Positions 25,392 through 37,265 of a stretch of 64,000 nucleotides of DNA are shown in pieces; the first letter of the stretch is position 1; every line of letters begins with the position of its first letter. Under the pieces are notes generated by a model. That model was not told the origin of the DNA. It searched no databases and worked only from the letters and a program-made list of their open reading frames with translations. The stretch comes from Neoscytalidium dimidiatum (taxonomy: Eukaryota > Ascomycota > Dothideomycetes > Botryosphaeriales > Botryosphaeriaceae). A program made the position numbers and the translations under genes. The stretch covers positions 3,472,001 through 3,536,000 of the forward strand of contig CM074696.1 in assembly GCA_037367355.1 (NCBI GenBank), given 5' to 3'.

Positions 25392-26479
25392 ATTGTGCGG
25401 TGGTGGATGGTTGAGCTTCGCAATGCGGCTTTGTCAGTTATGACGTCTGGAGCGGGGCGCAGCGGGCAGGCAGCGGAAGAGAGGGCAATTGCGAGGATTG
25501 AAGTGTACCTTTGCGTTAGAAGTAGTGGAAGAGGTGCGAAGAGGTGCGAAATTTGCTCTGGCAGGTGATTGAGCTTGACGCAATTACCCGGAGGTTGCGG
25601 TTGTTGCAGCGACGATGGCGAAGGCGGGGCAGTTGAGGAGGGCACGGAGGTCGGTCGGATTCCCTCAGGTGGGGCGACCCGCAAGCTGTGTCATCAGCGC
25701 TTCAGCGATGACAGAGCACCCAATGCATGAGAAATCATGGCCGCACATCGCCCTGCATGAAATTACAGCTGTGCCTGCTTCTGCCAATGCTGCCCGTCAG
25801 GCAATGAAGAGCATGTATCAGCATCGACCTTGCCGTTCAAGTAATCATACAATATTCAGCCTCATAGTACCTCCACGTGCAGCCAGCGACAGACGAGAGG
25901 CCAATGCTCAATCAGAAGCCCGAGAGCGGAGCAGCGCGCCTGACATCGAGTGACGTCTCGACCATCTGCTCACAAATACTTGAGATTTTTCCATAGCCGA
26001 CATGATCCGCGTGACAATTCGTTGAATGGTGAAGTTCTATATTCGTAAAGGGCCCGCTATTTCTCATCTGTGAAGGAGTCCCATTCAAAGACCAATTCTT
26101 TTGTCATCTACGTCGCATCGTATTCTCTTGTATGATCGTCGGCCGTAAAGGAGAAGGTGGATAGTCACTCATCTGAACAGCCTTTTGAGAAAAGAGAGAA
26201 AATCTATCACCTAAGAAACTGCAGAATCTTCCCGAATGCAGCGCCGTCCGCCCATGGAAATTGTCAAGAAACTCGCTCCAATGAACCCTTCGAGCACTGC
26301 ATGTTTTCTCTCCCGAAAGGGTACGCCCAGAGCTCCCGCTACAAAATCCCTTTTCGTCCATCCTGTCGATCCGTTGTCCATGTCCACTCCCGCCCGATCC
26401 CGCCGCGATGAGAGAGTTGGACACCATCGCAACGTCCTCGACTCCGCTGGTGCATCGTCATCAGTATCTTAGCGACGCC
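25392..26479. other. Intergenic region between the tandem YPK1-like and PGI1 genes
   Basis: These 1088 bp hold the PGI1 promoter and the 3' flank of the YPK1-like gene. Overlapping short frames on both strands show no family content. Confidence 0.45.
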
Positions 26480-28667
26480 TTATCTCGCAGCGTCCTCAAA
26501 CGAATTGTCTACCACACTTCCTCCTGCATCACCGAGGCCAGCCACCGGTCTGTTGTATGACCAGCCCGCAAACTGCTGTTGCATTGTCTGCGAGAGCATC
26601 GGGCCTTCAACGTACGAATCCGTCGGTGCCTCGGAGGTGAACTCTCGGTCAAAGTTCGCTGTGTCCCTCTGATCCGTCTTTTTCAAGTTAGCCCAAAGCG
26701 CATCTCAGAAGAATGCATGACTCGCAACTTACCACACTCGGCTTAAAGCTTGGCTCGTACTTTCGGTCAAGGAGCTTCCTCCAGTCGATGCTGTGGAAGA
26801 AATAGTGCGCCTTGATCTCCGCAGCACCGTTCGCGCCAAGTCTCTTCTCCGCATTGCGGTCTAGGAGCCTTGTGAGCAGATCCCGTGCGGCAGGCGGGAC
26901 GATCTCCGGGCCGGGGAAATGCAAGGGTTCCGTGAGGATCTTGCGGTACATATCGTTGGTGTTCTCATCGTAGAACGGAGGTAGACCCGTGAGCATCTCA
27001 TAGAGGAGCACACCAAGCGTCCACCAATCAACCGTCTTGGTGTAACCACCGCCAGTCAGTAGCTCAGGGGCAAGATATTCCGGCGTTCCACAGAATGCTA
27101 TCTAACGTCAGCGGGGTATACTCGTGTTTCATGTAGTAGCACATACTGTTCGTCCGGTCTTCATCCTTCATGTCTAGCTTGCACAGACCGAAATCGCAAA
27201 GTGCAATGTGACCTGTGTAATCGAGCAGGATGTTCTCGGGCTTCAAATCGCGATAAATGACATTGAACCCGTGGAGACATTCCAGAGCACAAAGCAACTC
27301 CGCCGTGTAGAAACGTGCCCGATTGATGTCGAAACGCTGTTCCTTCTGCAGGTGATGGAAAAGCTCGCCACCATTGACGAAGGCGAGGACGAGATAAAGC
27401 TTTTCTGGTGACTGAAAAGAAAATTTGAGAGGTACAATGAAGGGGTTGTTGATCTGGGCAAGCACTGATCTTTCGGCAAGAGTATGTGCAACCTCTGAGC
27501 GCGAAATGATGTGAGCCTTGCGGAGGGTCTTAAGGGCGTAGATACGGTGGGTGTCCTTCTTCCTGTTGCCACCCGTTAGCATGCAAGTAGACAAACTGCC
27601 CAATATGGATCACTTACATGACTTGCATGACCTTGCCGAAACTCCCCTTTCCGACAACCTTGAGCAGCTCGAAATCTTCAATGGTGAGGCGATCTTGCCT
27701 GTTTTCTACGAAACGCACGCCAACCCTAAGGCTACCCGTGCCGTAAGCCACGTCAACCCACTCAGCACCAACCTGACCGAGTGACCGTTCGTGCTCAGCA
27801 TGTGCTGCTGCCGCCTTCTCCTTGTCCTTTTTGCTTGATTTCGGATCTTCAACGTAGGGCTGCGCCTCCTCAAAGCGAGGGTTAACCTTGCACGTGCCGA
27901 TGAAGATGTCCTCGTTACGGCCAGCGTTCGGCGGGGCGTTCGGGTTGCGAATGTATAAGGAGATGGAAAGGTCCGTTGTTCTGGAGACATCGAACTTGTA
28001 CTGCGTATTGTCGCCTGCCCATACCGGGTTCTCAGGGTTACCTGACACGGCGTTGACGAACACTTGCTGCTTATCGAAATCGATTAACGCATACGGCAGA
28101 TGCTTCGCTGAATAACGACCATGCACGGTTGGGGCCTGGTTAATGGCACCAGTAGCAGACTGCGGCCGGCCATGGCCCTTCACGTACGAACCAGCAACTC
28201 CACCAGAGCCAGGGCGCATTGAGCCCGCGACCGAGTATCCACCTCCTTGCGATAGAGACCCTTGATGGTGACCACTGCTGTGGCCAAAGGCCTGCTCCGC
28301 TCCAGGCGGCAACGAAAAGCTTTTGCCCTCATGAAGTGTGACTATGAGAATACCGGGCTTCAACGGCGGCGGGGGCGCGTTGGCGTTCGCTTCGGATGCG
28401 GCTAAGTGATGTCAGTTACAAATCTGCTGCAATAGACGGGTACACGCAGGCAGCGTACCGATTCCATTGGGGTCTTTGGCATCGGGGCTTGTTGAGCTGG
28501 CGGTGCCCGGCTTAGGGGTGTCGACAATGGTGGAGGTGGACGAGGAGCGGCTGAAGGTGTTCGCCAGCGGGGCGAGATGGGTCTCCTTGAGCTCTGTGCA
28601 AAAGTCAGATCGTGTCGCTTAGGCGGGCGATCATGGCGGACGCACTCTTGGTGAGCTTCCAAGACAT
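26480..28667 (-). CDS. AGC protein kinase of the Ypk1/SchA type
   Basis: Six exons (28667-28646, 28593-28459, 28401-27618, 27562-27147, 27097-26733, 26677-26480) give 639 aa. Ypk1 is the TORC2/Pkh-activated SGK-like kinase that controls sphingolipid synthesis and plasma-membrane homeostasis. The start MSWKLTKKLKETHLAPLANTF arises only after splicing a 22-nt first exon and matches filamentous-fungal Ypk1/SchA. The N-terminal 290 residues include a C2-like region (GILIVTLHEGKSF ... DIFIGTCKVNP). The kinase domain has LLKVVGKGSFGKVMQVM, YALKTLRKA, YRDLKPENILLDY (about 417-429), DFGLCKLDM, and T-loop TFCGTPEYLAPE made at the exon 4/5 join. The tail has the FDREFTSEAP turn region and the hydrophobic motif FAGWSY (about 610-615), so it should be regulated by both PDK1-like kinases and TORC2. 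Confidence 0.92.
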
Positions 28668-29273
28668 GGCGGCAGTCTGGGGGGTTGCGAGGAGCAGCGG
28701 CAGGTGAGAGCGGAACGATGGGCAGCGAAGCGGAGGATAAGGCCCGTCTCGCGGGGCTGGCGTGCGAGGAAGTTCAAAAAGAGTGGCGATCGGACAGGAC
28801 GCTGACCAGAACCAAGCTGAAATGCACGGCGGCCTGCACGCAGTAGGGTCGGCAAACTCGTGTTTGAGGGTGGCTGTGAAGGGCGGTGGTATACCTGGTA
28901 CGGGAGAGGGGGTCAGGCCGCGCAGATTAGAGGGCGCTGTCCGTTCGCCGCTAAGGCCAATGATCGCGCCGCCTCTGGGCCGCAGCATGCGCGCGCGCCA
29001 TTGATTCTCCGACTCCACAACTTCGACTCCCGGACGCCAGCAGCTCTGCGGGGAGCACTCCACGCTCGACCGCTGCGACGACGACCACGATTACTCTTCT
29101 CTCCGCGCCCTACTGTGCCTGCTGCACTCTCCCGCCTTATTGCTTGCACCTGCCCTGCTCACACTCTCGACACGCTGGCTGGCCCGTGAGAGCGACCTCG
29201 GGCCAACCTGTCCCCAGGCGGAGCGGAGTTGGAGGCACCAAGCGCCGGGCAACCACCGGGCGCCGACGCCGAC
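28668..29273. promoter_or_regulatory. Intergenic region between divergent YPK1-like and ADA2 genes
   Basis: These 606 bp separate diverging start codons. They are GC-rich next to ADA2. The promoter role is inferred from orientation. Confidence 0.35.
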
Positions 29274-30875
29274 ATGGGCGTCATCAAAAAGAAGACGGCC
29301 GTGCGGAGCACCGAGGGCGGCGTCAAGTACGTGTGCGACGTGTGCTCGGTCGACATCACCGCTACTGTGTGTGCTGCCCCAGACGCGCCGGACGCGACAA
29401 GCTCCCGCTAACCGTGCGCACAGGTCCGCATAAGATGCGCCAGTCCCGCCTGCCACGAATTCGACCTCTGCGTGCCGTGCTTCTCTGATGGGAAGACGGC
29501 CCGCGACCACGACCCTCGCACGCATTCCTACCATGTTATTGAGCAGCACTCCATACCCATCTTCACCGAGGACTGGGGCGCGGACGAAGAATTAGCATTG
29601 CTGGAGGGCGCAGAAACGTATGGACTTGGATCATGGGCAGATATCGCTGACCACATTGGTGGCTACCGATCGAAGGACGAAGTGCGCGATCACTACATCA
29701 ATACCTACATCTACAGCTCCAAATTCCCACTGCCCGAGCATGCCAGCCCCGAGGATACCCGTCTTAGCGACAGGATCCCCCGCGAGGAATTCCAGCAAAG
29801 GAAGAAGCGGAGAATAGAAGAGCGCAAGGAAGCTGCCAAGAATGCCCCCCCAGCAACTCCGAAGCAGAAACCTACTGCCAGTGTACCTGCATGTCACGAA
29901 GTCCAAGGTTTCATGCCTGGTCGTCTTGAATTCGAGACCGAGTACTTCAACGAAGCAGAGGAGGCAGTACAGCACATGCAATTCGACCCTGGTGATGGCA
30001 TCAACCCTAAAACTGGCGAACTGGAGCCAGAGATGGAGCTTAAGATGACTATTATGGATATCTACAATGCCCGGCTCACGGCACGTGTGGAGCGGAAGAA
30101 GATCCTCTTTGAACACAAGCTTCTCGACTACCGCAAAAATCAAGCGCTTGATAAGAAGAGGACAAAGGAGGAGAGGGATTTGCTGAATAAAGCTAAACCC
30201 TTCGCCCGAATGATGAAGCACGAGGATTTCAAAGAATTCTGTGATGGGCTCGAGTATGAGCACAATCTGCGTCAAGCGATAGCGCAGCTGCAGGATTGGA
30301 GGCTTATGCAGGTGACGACTCTGAAGGCCGGAGAGAAGTATGAAGCAGAGAAGCACCAGCGGTTGACGAGGGGACCTCCCGTGGGCTCGTTCGACCGGTT
30401 AGCGACGAATCGCATCAACAAGCCTACCATACCTCAGGAGACCACATCAGCCACCTCCGCTCTGACTGCCCCTGATCTACCGCTCCGATCCGTCAACGGG
30501 CAGCCGACCCCACCCAACTCGGTGCCTCCAGCGGACAAGCCCCTTACGAATGGCAACGCGAACGGAGTGGTCCCACAACAGAACAAGCAAAAGTTCCAGG
30601 TCCAACCCATTCAAGGCCTCTCGTCGCTTAAGCTCAACGACGAAAACGCGGCAGATCTGCACTTACTGCTTCCGGAAGAGAGAGAACTGTGCGCCGCGCT
30701 GCACCTCAAGCCGAAGCCTTACATGGCAATCAAAGATGCGATCATGCAGGAAGCGATCAGACAAGGAGGCAGCATGAAAAAGAAGGCAGCGAGGGAAATT
30801 TGCAAGATTGATGAGAGAAAAGGCGGGAAGATCTTCGATTTCTTTGTTCACAGCGGATGGATTGCGAAGGCGTAG
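29274..30875 (+). CDS. ADA2: SAGA-complex transcriptional adaptor Ada2
   Basis: Exons 29274-29366 and 29424-30875 join in phase 0 to give 514 aa. Ada2 stimulates the Gcn5 histone acetyltransferase inside SAGA/ADA in the nucleus. A ZZ zinc finger is formed across the junction: [14 protein letters not shown] then [19 protein letters not shown] (Cys pairs). The SANT domain follows: [39 protein letters not shown]. The middle has [19 protein letters not shown], typical of Ada2. The C-terminal SWIRM domain ends the protein ([30 protein letters not shown] ... [22 protein letters not shown]). The first exon is short and would be missed if only the long frame from 29472 were used, which would destroy the ZZ finger. 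Confidence 0.95.
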
Positions 30876-31644
30876 AGCGGGCCTCGGTCCTCGGGGTGAT
30901 GCCTACTTTTGCATGCCGCGAGGCTCTGGATACCCTGGCGTTGCTCCGGAAGGGTTTGCTCTCCGGAAGGAGGTGAAAGGTGCCGTGTACGTAGCACGGC
31001 ACCGGGAGTACTGGATTGGTTTAGGCAAGCAGCACGTTCAGTTTGCTGTGTTTATTTAATGTTAGGAAATGGCAGAGACGATCACTATCACGAGTAAGAT
31101 GGAATACCGTATACGGTCCCACGGATGAAGACGCGTCCGCTCTGGCCGTGCGCATGTGAGCTAGGCAGCTCTTTCAGCATCCCTTGGTGGTGGTGGCGGG
31201 GCGCGATGTTTAGTGCTTGTAGGTGGGAATCTTACTGGATGCACTGTAGGACGCGCAGCACGGCGTGAAACATGTCTCAGTCGAAGATGTTTGCTCAGGC
31301 GCAAGGCTGCGCGGTGTCGAGCGCAGGCGGGAAACCTCGGCACGCGCCCGCGCGTCAGTCAAAAGATCGCCCTTATCTGCCCGCTGCCCGCAGATTCGGG
31401 CCTGTGCGTGATGGTTGCCGGGGTGTAGCTCCTCACCAGCCCCCTCCCAGCACGCGGAGAAGGTTCAGCTCTTCAAGATTCTGGCGCCAAACTCCAAAAC
31501 TCGTCGCAACGCAGCCGTCCGTAACGCCGATGTGGCCACTCTGCCCAGCGTCACACCCTCTGTGACCGGCGGCGCTTGGCTGCCCTCTACAGTTCGCCTC
31601 CTGCAGCCTCACTCCACAATCCTTTACCGCAACTTTCGCGCAGC
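30876..31644. other. Intergenic region between ADA2 and the next plus-strand gene
   Basis: These 769 bp are the ADA2 3' flank and the promoter/5' UTR of the 430-aa gene. A frame is open upstream of 31645 from a TTG at 31576, but it has no ATG. Nothing else is recognised. Confidence 0.45.
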
Positions 31645-32937
31645 ATGACAACACCGCAATCTCACAACACGCTTGGACCGTGCGGCAGACCTCTTGCTCC
31701 GGCTCTCGACATGCCGTCTGGCCTGCGTGCTCATCTCTTTCAGCCTCCACGGACTCCGGCGACTCTTCCCTATTCATCCGGCGCGCACCGCCACGGGGTT
31801 AGGGAGAGCGAGACACCGAGCTCGAGCCGGAAGCGCTTGCGAGCCGATCCCCCTTCAAACGGAGATATATATAACACGCCGTATTCGGCTCCCATGGAAA
31901 CACCGTCGATCATGCGGTCCGATGCGGGTAGCCCGGGGCCATTTGTGAATACAAGATACACATGTGCGGGCGGCCTCGACACCCCGGGTCTCGCAGTCGC
32001 TGCGACCTACGACAACGACATCAACCCACGGAACGACCCTCACATGAATTTTCGTCGGAGATGGAGCATAGCAAGCGGTGACCAGGAGGACACATCAGCT
32101 GCAGCAATGGCCGCGGTGGGCAGCAAGAGGAAGAAGCCGGCCTCTCCCAATCGAGGCGGTGGTGGCTGGAGCGACTGCCTGTTCACCTTCGTGGCCGACG
32201 CTGCTGGCAAAGTTTGGGAGTACGCGCGATCCAGCGGGTTGATGGGCTTCTATGCCGGAGGGGGAAAGGGGTACAGCCTGCAGTCCTCATCCAACGACTA
32301 CGGAGCATCTACTACTCCCTTCCGCGGGCATACACGGGCTTCGTCCTCGTTCGATCTTTCACGCACGCCTGTGCCCGGCCAATACCCGCTTGACGAGGAA
32401 GACTACGCAGTCCGGCCCACAAAGCGACATCACGCAGAGAGTAGCTCCGACTCCTGGATTATGGTGCCCCGCATGGACGACGAACTAAGAGCTCCCACTC
32501 CGGGATTGTCGAAGCGCAGGCCACCCAAGGTCAGCATTGCTCGAGCTACAGGTGCACGCCGCCCCTTGATTCCGGTGGCGCGCCGCAATTCCTCTGTCTC
32601 CAGCATCGGTTCTCCCGGACTACGTCCTGATAGCGCTGCGTCGAATCGCTCACGCCCACACTCGAGGCATACATCTGGAAGCACTCTAAGCCTCCCTTCG
32701 CCGAACAAACCTCTTTCGCCCGTACCGCCTGAGATTCAGATGCTCGCTGCTCAGCGACGTAAAGAAGAACGCAAGAGGGACGCCAGCATGCGGAAGATCA
32801 ATGACCGACTGAAGGAGATGATCAGGGAAGGCCGCGAAGCATTAGGCACGAAGATCGAGATTGAGGATGCCATGGACGAAGACATGGAAGATGAAGGCTT
32901 CGCTGAGGGATATTTCGACGTGAAGGAGAAGTGGTAA
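31645..32937 (+). CDS. Low-complexity protein with an internal amphipathic segment, unknown function
   Basis: The first ATG in the frame (31645) gives 430 aa. Most of the chain is Ser/Pro/Arg-rich and probably disordered, with several basic patches (SSRKRLR, GSKRKKPAS) that could be nuclear localisation signals. One ordered-looking island, GWSDCLFTFVADAAGKVWEY followed by ARSSGLMGFYAGGGKGY, is an amphipathic helix. A second, at the C-terminus, is a charged helix reading PPEIQMLAAQRRKEERKR, then INDRLKEMIREGREALGTK, before an acidic tail. I recall similar C-termini in unnamed ascomycete proteins. Membrane-curvature binding or nuclear-envelope association would fit, as for Nup60-like basic nucleoporins, but this is speculation. 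Confidence 0.6.
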   Translation: MTTPQSHNTLGPCGRPLAPALDMPSGLRAHLFQPPRTPATLPYSSGAHRHGVRESETPSSSRKRLRADPPSNGDIYNTPYSAPMETPSIMRSDAGSPGPFVNTRYTCAGGLDTPGLAVAATYDNDINPRNDPHMNFRRRWSIASGDQEDTSAAAMAAVGSKRKKPASPNRGGGGWSDCLFTFVADAAGKVWEYARSSGLMGFYAGGGKGYSLQSSSNDYGASTTPFRGHTRASSSFDLSRTPVPGQYPLDEEDYAVRPTKRHHAESSSDSWIMVPRMDDELRAPTPGLSKRRPPKVSIARATGARRPLIPVARRNSSVSSIGSPGLRPDSAASNRSRPHSRHTSGSTLSLPSPNKPLSPVPPEIQMLAAQRRKEERKRDASMRKINDRLKEMIREGREALGTKIEIEDAMDEDMEDEGFAEGYFDVKEKW

Positions 32938-34526
32938 ACTTGCTTGTGGAGAGGATTAAAAGTTTTCAAATTGCGTAAAAGCAGCTCATTGGTCATCATT
33001 TTGGGATGTTCTGACTATCTGAGATTTCTCAGACGGATTTTTCTTCTCTCTCCTTCTCTCCTTTGGTTCTCTTTCTTCTTCCTTCGTTTCCTTTGGCATG
33101 GCGTTTTCAGGATTTGGCTGATACCCTACGGTATGGATGGTACCTTGGCTTTTTAGGGCGGAAGAGGTCTACACGGAGTACTCGAGCTGGCTGGAACGCA
33201 CACATCCTCAATTTTTCAGGTTACTTAGCAATCAGCTATCACGTAGCACGCAATCGAGCGGGTCACGCAAGCATAGAGCTTCGCGTTCATTATCTCGACT
33301 ACCAAGCACCGCCATTTTGCTATCTCTTGCGAATTCTCAGACAGGGCGCTGGAGTGTGAGACATAGCTTAGGAGAGGGTCACGAGAGCTCAAGGTCTATT
33401 GTCCAAACATGATAAGCTTCGCGAGGCGTTGGTCATGAGTCTCTTCCGTGTGAAACTCTGACCGGTACCCCGGCCGGAACGGTACATGCTGCACGTACGT
33501 ACAGCAGGCACGCCCAACTTTCCCGACGTTAGAGGACTAAAGTTTGTTCTTGTTTCGTTGACCTCACAATTGCGCATCTCGAGTGCTGACGTCCGAACGG
33601 ATGATGGCGTGCCGACGAAACAGGCATGACGCAATGCTAAGTGCACCGAACCAAGGACTAAAACAGAAATAATCAGTAGATCGCATCGCCGAGGCTGGTG
33701 TGGCTAGAGCAGCAGCAAGGTAAGGACGGGAGCGAGACGATGATCCCGTCTTGTACAGGCCTACCTCGTACCGGTTCAGGCGTCAACGTCGCACTGATGC
33801 ATCTTTTCTGCCCGTTGCTCAGCTCGCACGCGGGCATCCACAGCCTAACCGCTGATACTTACAATACTCCTCTCGATTGACGCGCGTCCACGCGGGCTTC
33901 GTGCTTAGGCCGAGGATTAGACGGGAAAACTGGCTGAAGGAAGACGAGGCTTGGGTCGTGTGAGAAAGGGAGAGCAGTGTGGCGTCCGGTGGGCCCACAG
34001 AGCGGCTCGATAGTGATAGGCTGGACGGATGATAAGGAATGGAAGACGAATGGAAGCATCTGCTCTCCCTCCCCGCGCCTCGGGCCTTTTCCCCGCATGG
34101 GGTGGGTGAGAGTTTCGACACTGCCACACGTACACCCAGCCTTTCGTCCCATTCTCAAAACCGGCGAGTGGGAAAAGTCAGGACACCCCATTTCAGGGCA
34201 GACATGCGACTGTCTTCTCGGCCGGCTTTTCACCAGCCATAGAGGTAAAAGCAAGGGGCGGCAAGACGGCACCCAAATGTCTAACAGCCCAAAGCCAAGC
34301 CTTGGAACCATGAACTGAAGGACGGCACGCAAGAAAGTATTACAAGAGAGCCTTTTGCCCCTGCCACTCACGGTGAACTGTGGATTTAGCTTGCCCTTCT
34401 TTTATTTTCCCCTCCCATGACAATCCTGTCGTGTGCTGCTGGCAGCTACAGCATCTGCTATCCTTTCTCCCCTTCTTACCTTCGCGACACCTCTCCAGTA
34501 ACTTTTCTGTTTTCGATCAGCCAACC
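32938..34526. other. Long intergenic region without recognised genes
   Basis: These 1589 bp contain a pyrimidine-rich tract at about 33028-33090 and a near-perfect 20-bp palindrome (TGCTGCACGTACGTACAGCA, 18 of 20 positions pair) at 33487-33506. The right end is CT-rich and probably the promoter of the gene starting at 34527. Open frames on both strands overlap each other and show no family motifs. Confidence 0.45.
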
Positions 34527-35733
34527 ATGACGTGTAATATCGCAGCCACCCCGCTCGACATCGAGCCTCTCCCGCTCTACCAGCGTGACCCCGAGACCAG
34601 CTCCCTCCTATCCTCTGCACCCTCGTACGTATATGTCCCACTCTCGTCTTCTATATCAACCCGCATGCCACTCAATCTCATATATCAAACCCGTCCCAAA
34701 CCATAGGTACACCTCCGAAGCCCCGACCTACCGCTCCTCCGCCCGCGACGCCCCCGAACCCGCCCAACCCCAACCCTATTACATCAGCACCTCCCTCCTC
34801 GACATCTCAGCTCCGCCGCCGCCGCCCACCCGCATCCTGGCCCCGAGCCTCCCAGCCGCCCCGCAACCGGGGCCCGAGCACCCCTCCACCCGCGCCCCGG
34901 TCACCTACGCGCCCGGCTTCACCTCCCGCGCCCCGAACGCGGCGCCCGACGCCGAGGCCCTGCAGAGCAGCTACAACATCGGCGCCTGGAGCAGCGTGAC
35001 CAGCAGCCACGCGCGCCGCCAGTACGAGCGCGTGGCCGTGCGGCGCGCGTCGCGGGCGGCCGGCATGGGGCGCGCCGCCGCGCTGATGGAGAGCATGAAG
35101 CTGGGCGGCGAGGACGCTCCTGTTGCTCATGCCGCCGCCGCCGCCGCCGCCGCTGCGCCTGCATCTGCGCCTCCTGCTTCTTCGCCTGGGAGGGCGGATA
35201 CACCGCCGCTGCAGGTGCCGATGATGTACGAGCGCGCGGGAGGGGATGGGGCGGTCGGGAATGTGGCGGTGGACGGGTCCCAGGAGCAGGCATTGTTGCC
35301 GCTGGAGGACCCGGCGTTGGTCGGGGAGGAGGCGGCGAGCCGGGCGAGGCAGCAGAGGTTGTACCGGGAGGCGTGTTTGCGACACGATGATAATGTCAGG
35401 TTGGTGCAGGAGAGTAAGGGGTGGGATTTTATGCTGTCGCAGATGGCTGATTGGTGCGTATCTTTCCTCTTTTTTTTTTTTTTTTTGAGCTCTCAACTGT
35501 GGGAAAATGACCTTCTAATCTTTGCGAATTGAGGGTAGCGGGACTGACGTTTGTGTAGGGAGGAGCGAGAGCGGAGTTGGGGTAGGTTTAGGGCGGAGGT
35601 GGAGGCGAGGCAGGGTCGGATTGGAGCGATGGGAGTAGGCGTTGGGAGGTTGGGCGGTTTTGCGATCGGTGACGGTGGACGAGGCGAGAGTAGGAGATGG
35701 AGTTTGGGAAGAGCGAAATTGGGAAGCCGATGA
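34527..35733 (+). CDS. Pro/Ala-rich protein of unknown function
   Basis: Exons 34527-34624, 34707-35453 and 35559-35733 give 339 aa; the joins recreate SSAPSYTSEAPTY and MADWEERERSWGRF. The N-terminal half is Pro-rich. There is a run of about ten Ala residues near residue 180, from GCC repeats. The ordered-looking part is YNIGAWSSVTSSHARRQYERVAVRRA and, later, EEAASRARQQRLYREACLRHDDNVRLVQESKGWDF with the exon 3 continuation, a predicted helix rich in Arg and Glu. There is no signal peptide or membrane span. I recognise the C-terminal helix as conserved-looking, but cannot name a family. Intron 2 contains an 18-nt T tract. Confidence 0.6.
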
Positions 35734-36086
35734 GGATGAATGAGTCTATCGTGGTCACTAATACTTCACGGCGTCGGGTGCTAATTCCTTGAGGAGGGTT
35801 GGAGCATTTACTCGGGAAGTCTTACATAATCGGGAAATGCTCTTGGGGTCCTATATTAGCGGAGTGGCGTAATCGGCGCTCCTAAAAATATTTTAAACAG
35901 GGCAGAATCTACACGTAAATGATGATACATTTTTTGAGTACAACCGAAGTTACTGACGAGTACTTCCCTCGATTGTTAGATAACGTTCGTTCCGAAACCA
36001 TGCTGGAGCGTAGAAACGTTCTCATACATTTCCTTGAGTTCTCAACCGAACCTGACCGTGCCCGATGCGCCAATATATGCACCAAT
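35734..36086. other. Intergenic gap between convergent genes
   Basis: These 353 bp are the 3' flanks of the Pro/Ala-rich gene and the bS21m gene. AT-rich near 35890. Nothing else is seen. Confidence 0.5.
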
Positions 36087-36920
36087 TTACCATCCCTGCC
36101 TCTTGAGATACTGGACTCGTGACACTGTGGCTTTGAACCCCTCCATGAACCGCTTCCGCCAGCGCTCACTAGCCAGTCTCTTCCTCTTCAAACCAGGTCT
36201 CTCATGGAACCTCTGCTTCTGGAAGTCGCGGCGGACCTTGTTGCGGGCGCAGATCATATCCAACTGGCGCAGTCCCTTCGCTAAATCCATGTTGTCGCGG
36301 ATTGGTACGCTGCGGCCAACCGTGGGGCCCAGGCGGGGCAAGGTTGACGGGTCCGGCGGCTCGACGAGGCTCTTCTGAGGAGTACTGCTGCTGATGCCCA
36401 ACGAGCCCAGATCTCCCAGAGAGTAGTTGAAGCGACTGTCATCGCCCTTGAACAATCTTTCCATATTATCGGAGACGCTGTTCGATCTGTTAAATCGAGC
36501 GGTTGCTTCGTCGGCGGAAGAACCTGACGGGAATCCGTAACTCGTGGTATTGCGGGCTAGATTTTGAGCACTTGGAGACGAAAAGCGTGACGTGCGGCCA
36601 GTGGGACCGTTGCGGCTAAAGCCGAGGGAATCATTGAGGAGGGAGCCGATGTCTTCGGCCATCGAGTGTGAAGCGCCTTGTTGCAATGATTGCTTTGAAT
36701 TGGCGTCCCCAGACGAGGGATTCTCTCTCGATTCGGCCTCGGTTGAGGGCGACGGTGCAGATTGCTGTTGCCGTCTCATAGCGGAGACCGAAAAGGCGCG
36801 TGGAATACTGGTGACGGCGTCGCGGGACGCAAGCATGGCGGTGCGGTTCTGGCAGGGCCGCGAGAGCACGGTTGAGGGCCGAGCGCGCAAGAGCGCTTCG
36901 CCTATCCGTCGCAGCTCCAT
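36087..36920 (-). CDS. MRP21: Mitochondrial small-subunit ribosomal protein bS21m (Mrp21 type)
   Basis: A single exon from ATG 36920 gives 277 aa. bS21m is a late-assembling protein of the mitochondrial 37S subunit. The first 50 residues (MELRRIGEALLRARPSTVLS and on) are Arg-rich and suit a mitochondrial presequence. A long Ser/Gln-rich linker follows. The C-terminal about 70 residues are the S21 domain: GLRQLDMICARNKVRRDFQK, then RFHERPGLKRKRLASERWRK and RFMEGFKATVSRV. The frame is open upstream, but with no ATG. A likely 5' UTR intron (36978-36924, GTACGT...CACAG) ends four bases before the start codon. The gene is divergent from the RBM25-like gene. Confidence 0.88.
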   Translation of the reverse strand: MELRRIGEALLRARPSTVLSRPCQNRTAMLASRDAVTSIPRAFSVSAMRRQQQSAPSPSTEAESRENPSSGDANSKQSLQQGASHSMAEDIGSLLNDSLGFSRNGPTGRTSRFSSPSAQNLARNTTSYGFPSGSSADEATARFNRSNSVSDNMERLFKGDDSRFNYSLGDLGSLGISSSTPQKSLVEPPDPSTLPRLGPTVGRSVPIRDNMDLAKGLRQLDMICARNKVRRDFQKQRFHERPGLKRKRLASERWRKRFMEGFKATVSRVQYLKRQGW

Positions 36921-37265
36921 AATCTGTGGGACAGTGGTCAGCAGCGAAGTCTCGCAGAGCGTCTCTGTGATGACGTACGTTGGCAATGGGAGGTAGAATG
37001 CTGGGGGTCGGCGTCTGGCGACGAAAACTGATCACCGGGCGACGATGCTGTGGCCCGTGCACGCGGCGGAAGGAAAGAAGCTCGACGCGCGCCGACCTTC
37101 ACCAGCTCTTTGCTCGCGCGCCCGCTCAACACCGACCAACAACACCACCGCGTCACTCTTTTGGCTGCGCGCCCTCGAACGCCCGCGCCGCCCTCGAACG
37201 GGAGCCCAACTTCAAGCCTGCATCTGCTCCTGCTTGAGATCCATTGACGCGCATCTACGAAAACC
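36921..37265. promoter_or_regulatory. Intergenic region between divergent bS21m and RBM25-like genes
   Basis: These 345 bp hold the presumed shared promoter and the probable 5' UTR intron of the bS21m gene (36924-36978). Inferred from orientation and splice consensus. Confidence 0.35.

Noticed and set aside
33487..33506. A 20-bp near-palindrome
   Set aside because: Too short and single in the window; unlike the arms of the repeated palindromic element.
34807..35496. A 229-codon minus-strand frame opposite the Pro/Ala-rich gene
   Set aside because: It is Arg/His/Pro-rich, the usual antisense image of GC-rich coding DNA. The plus-strand gene has matching splice phases.
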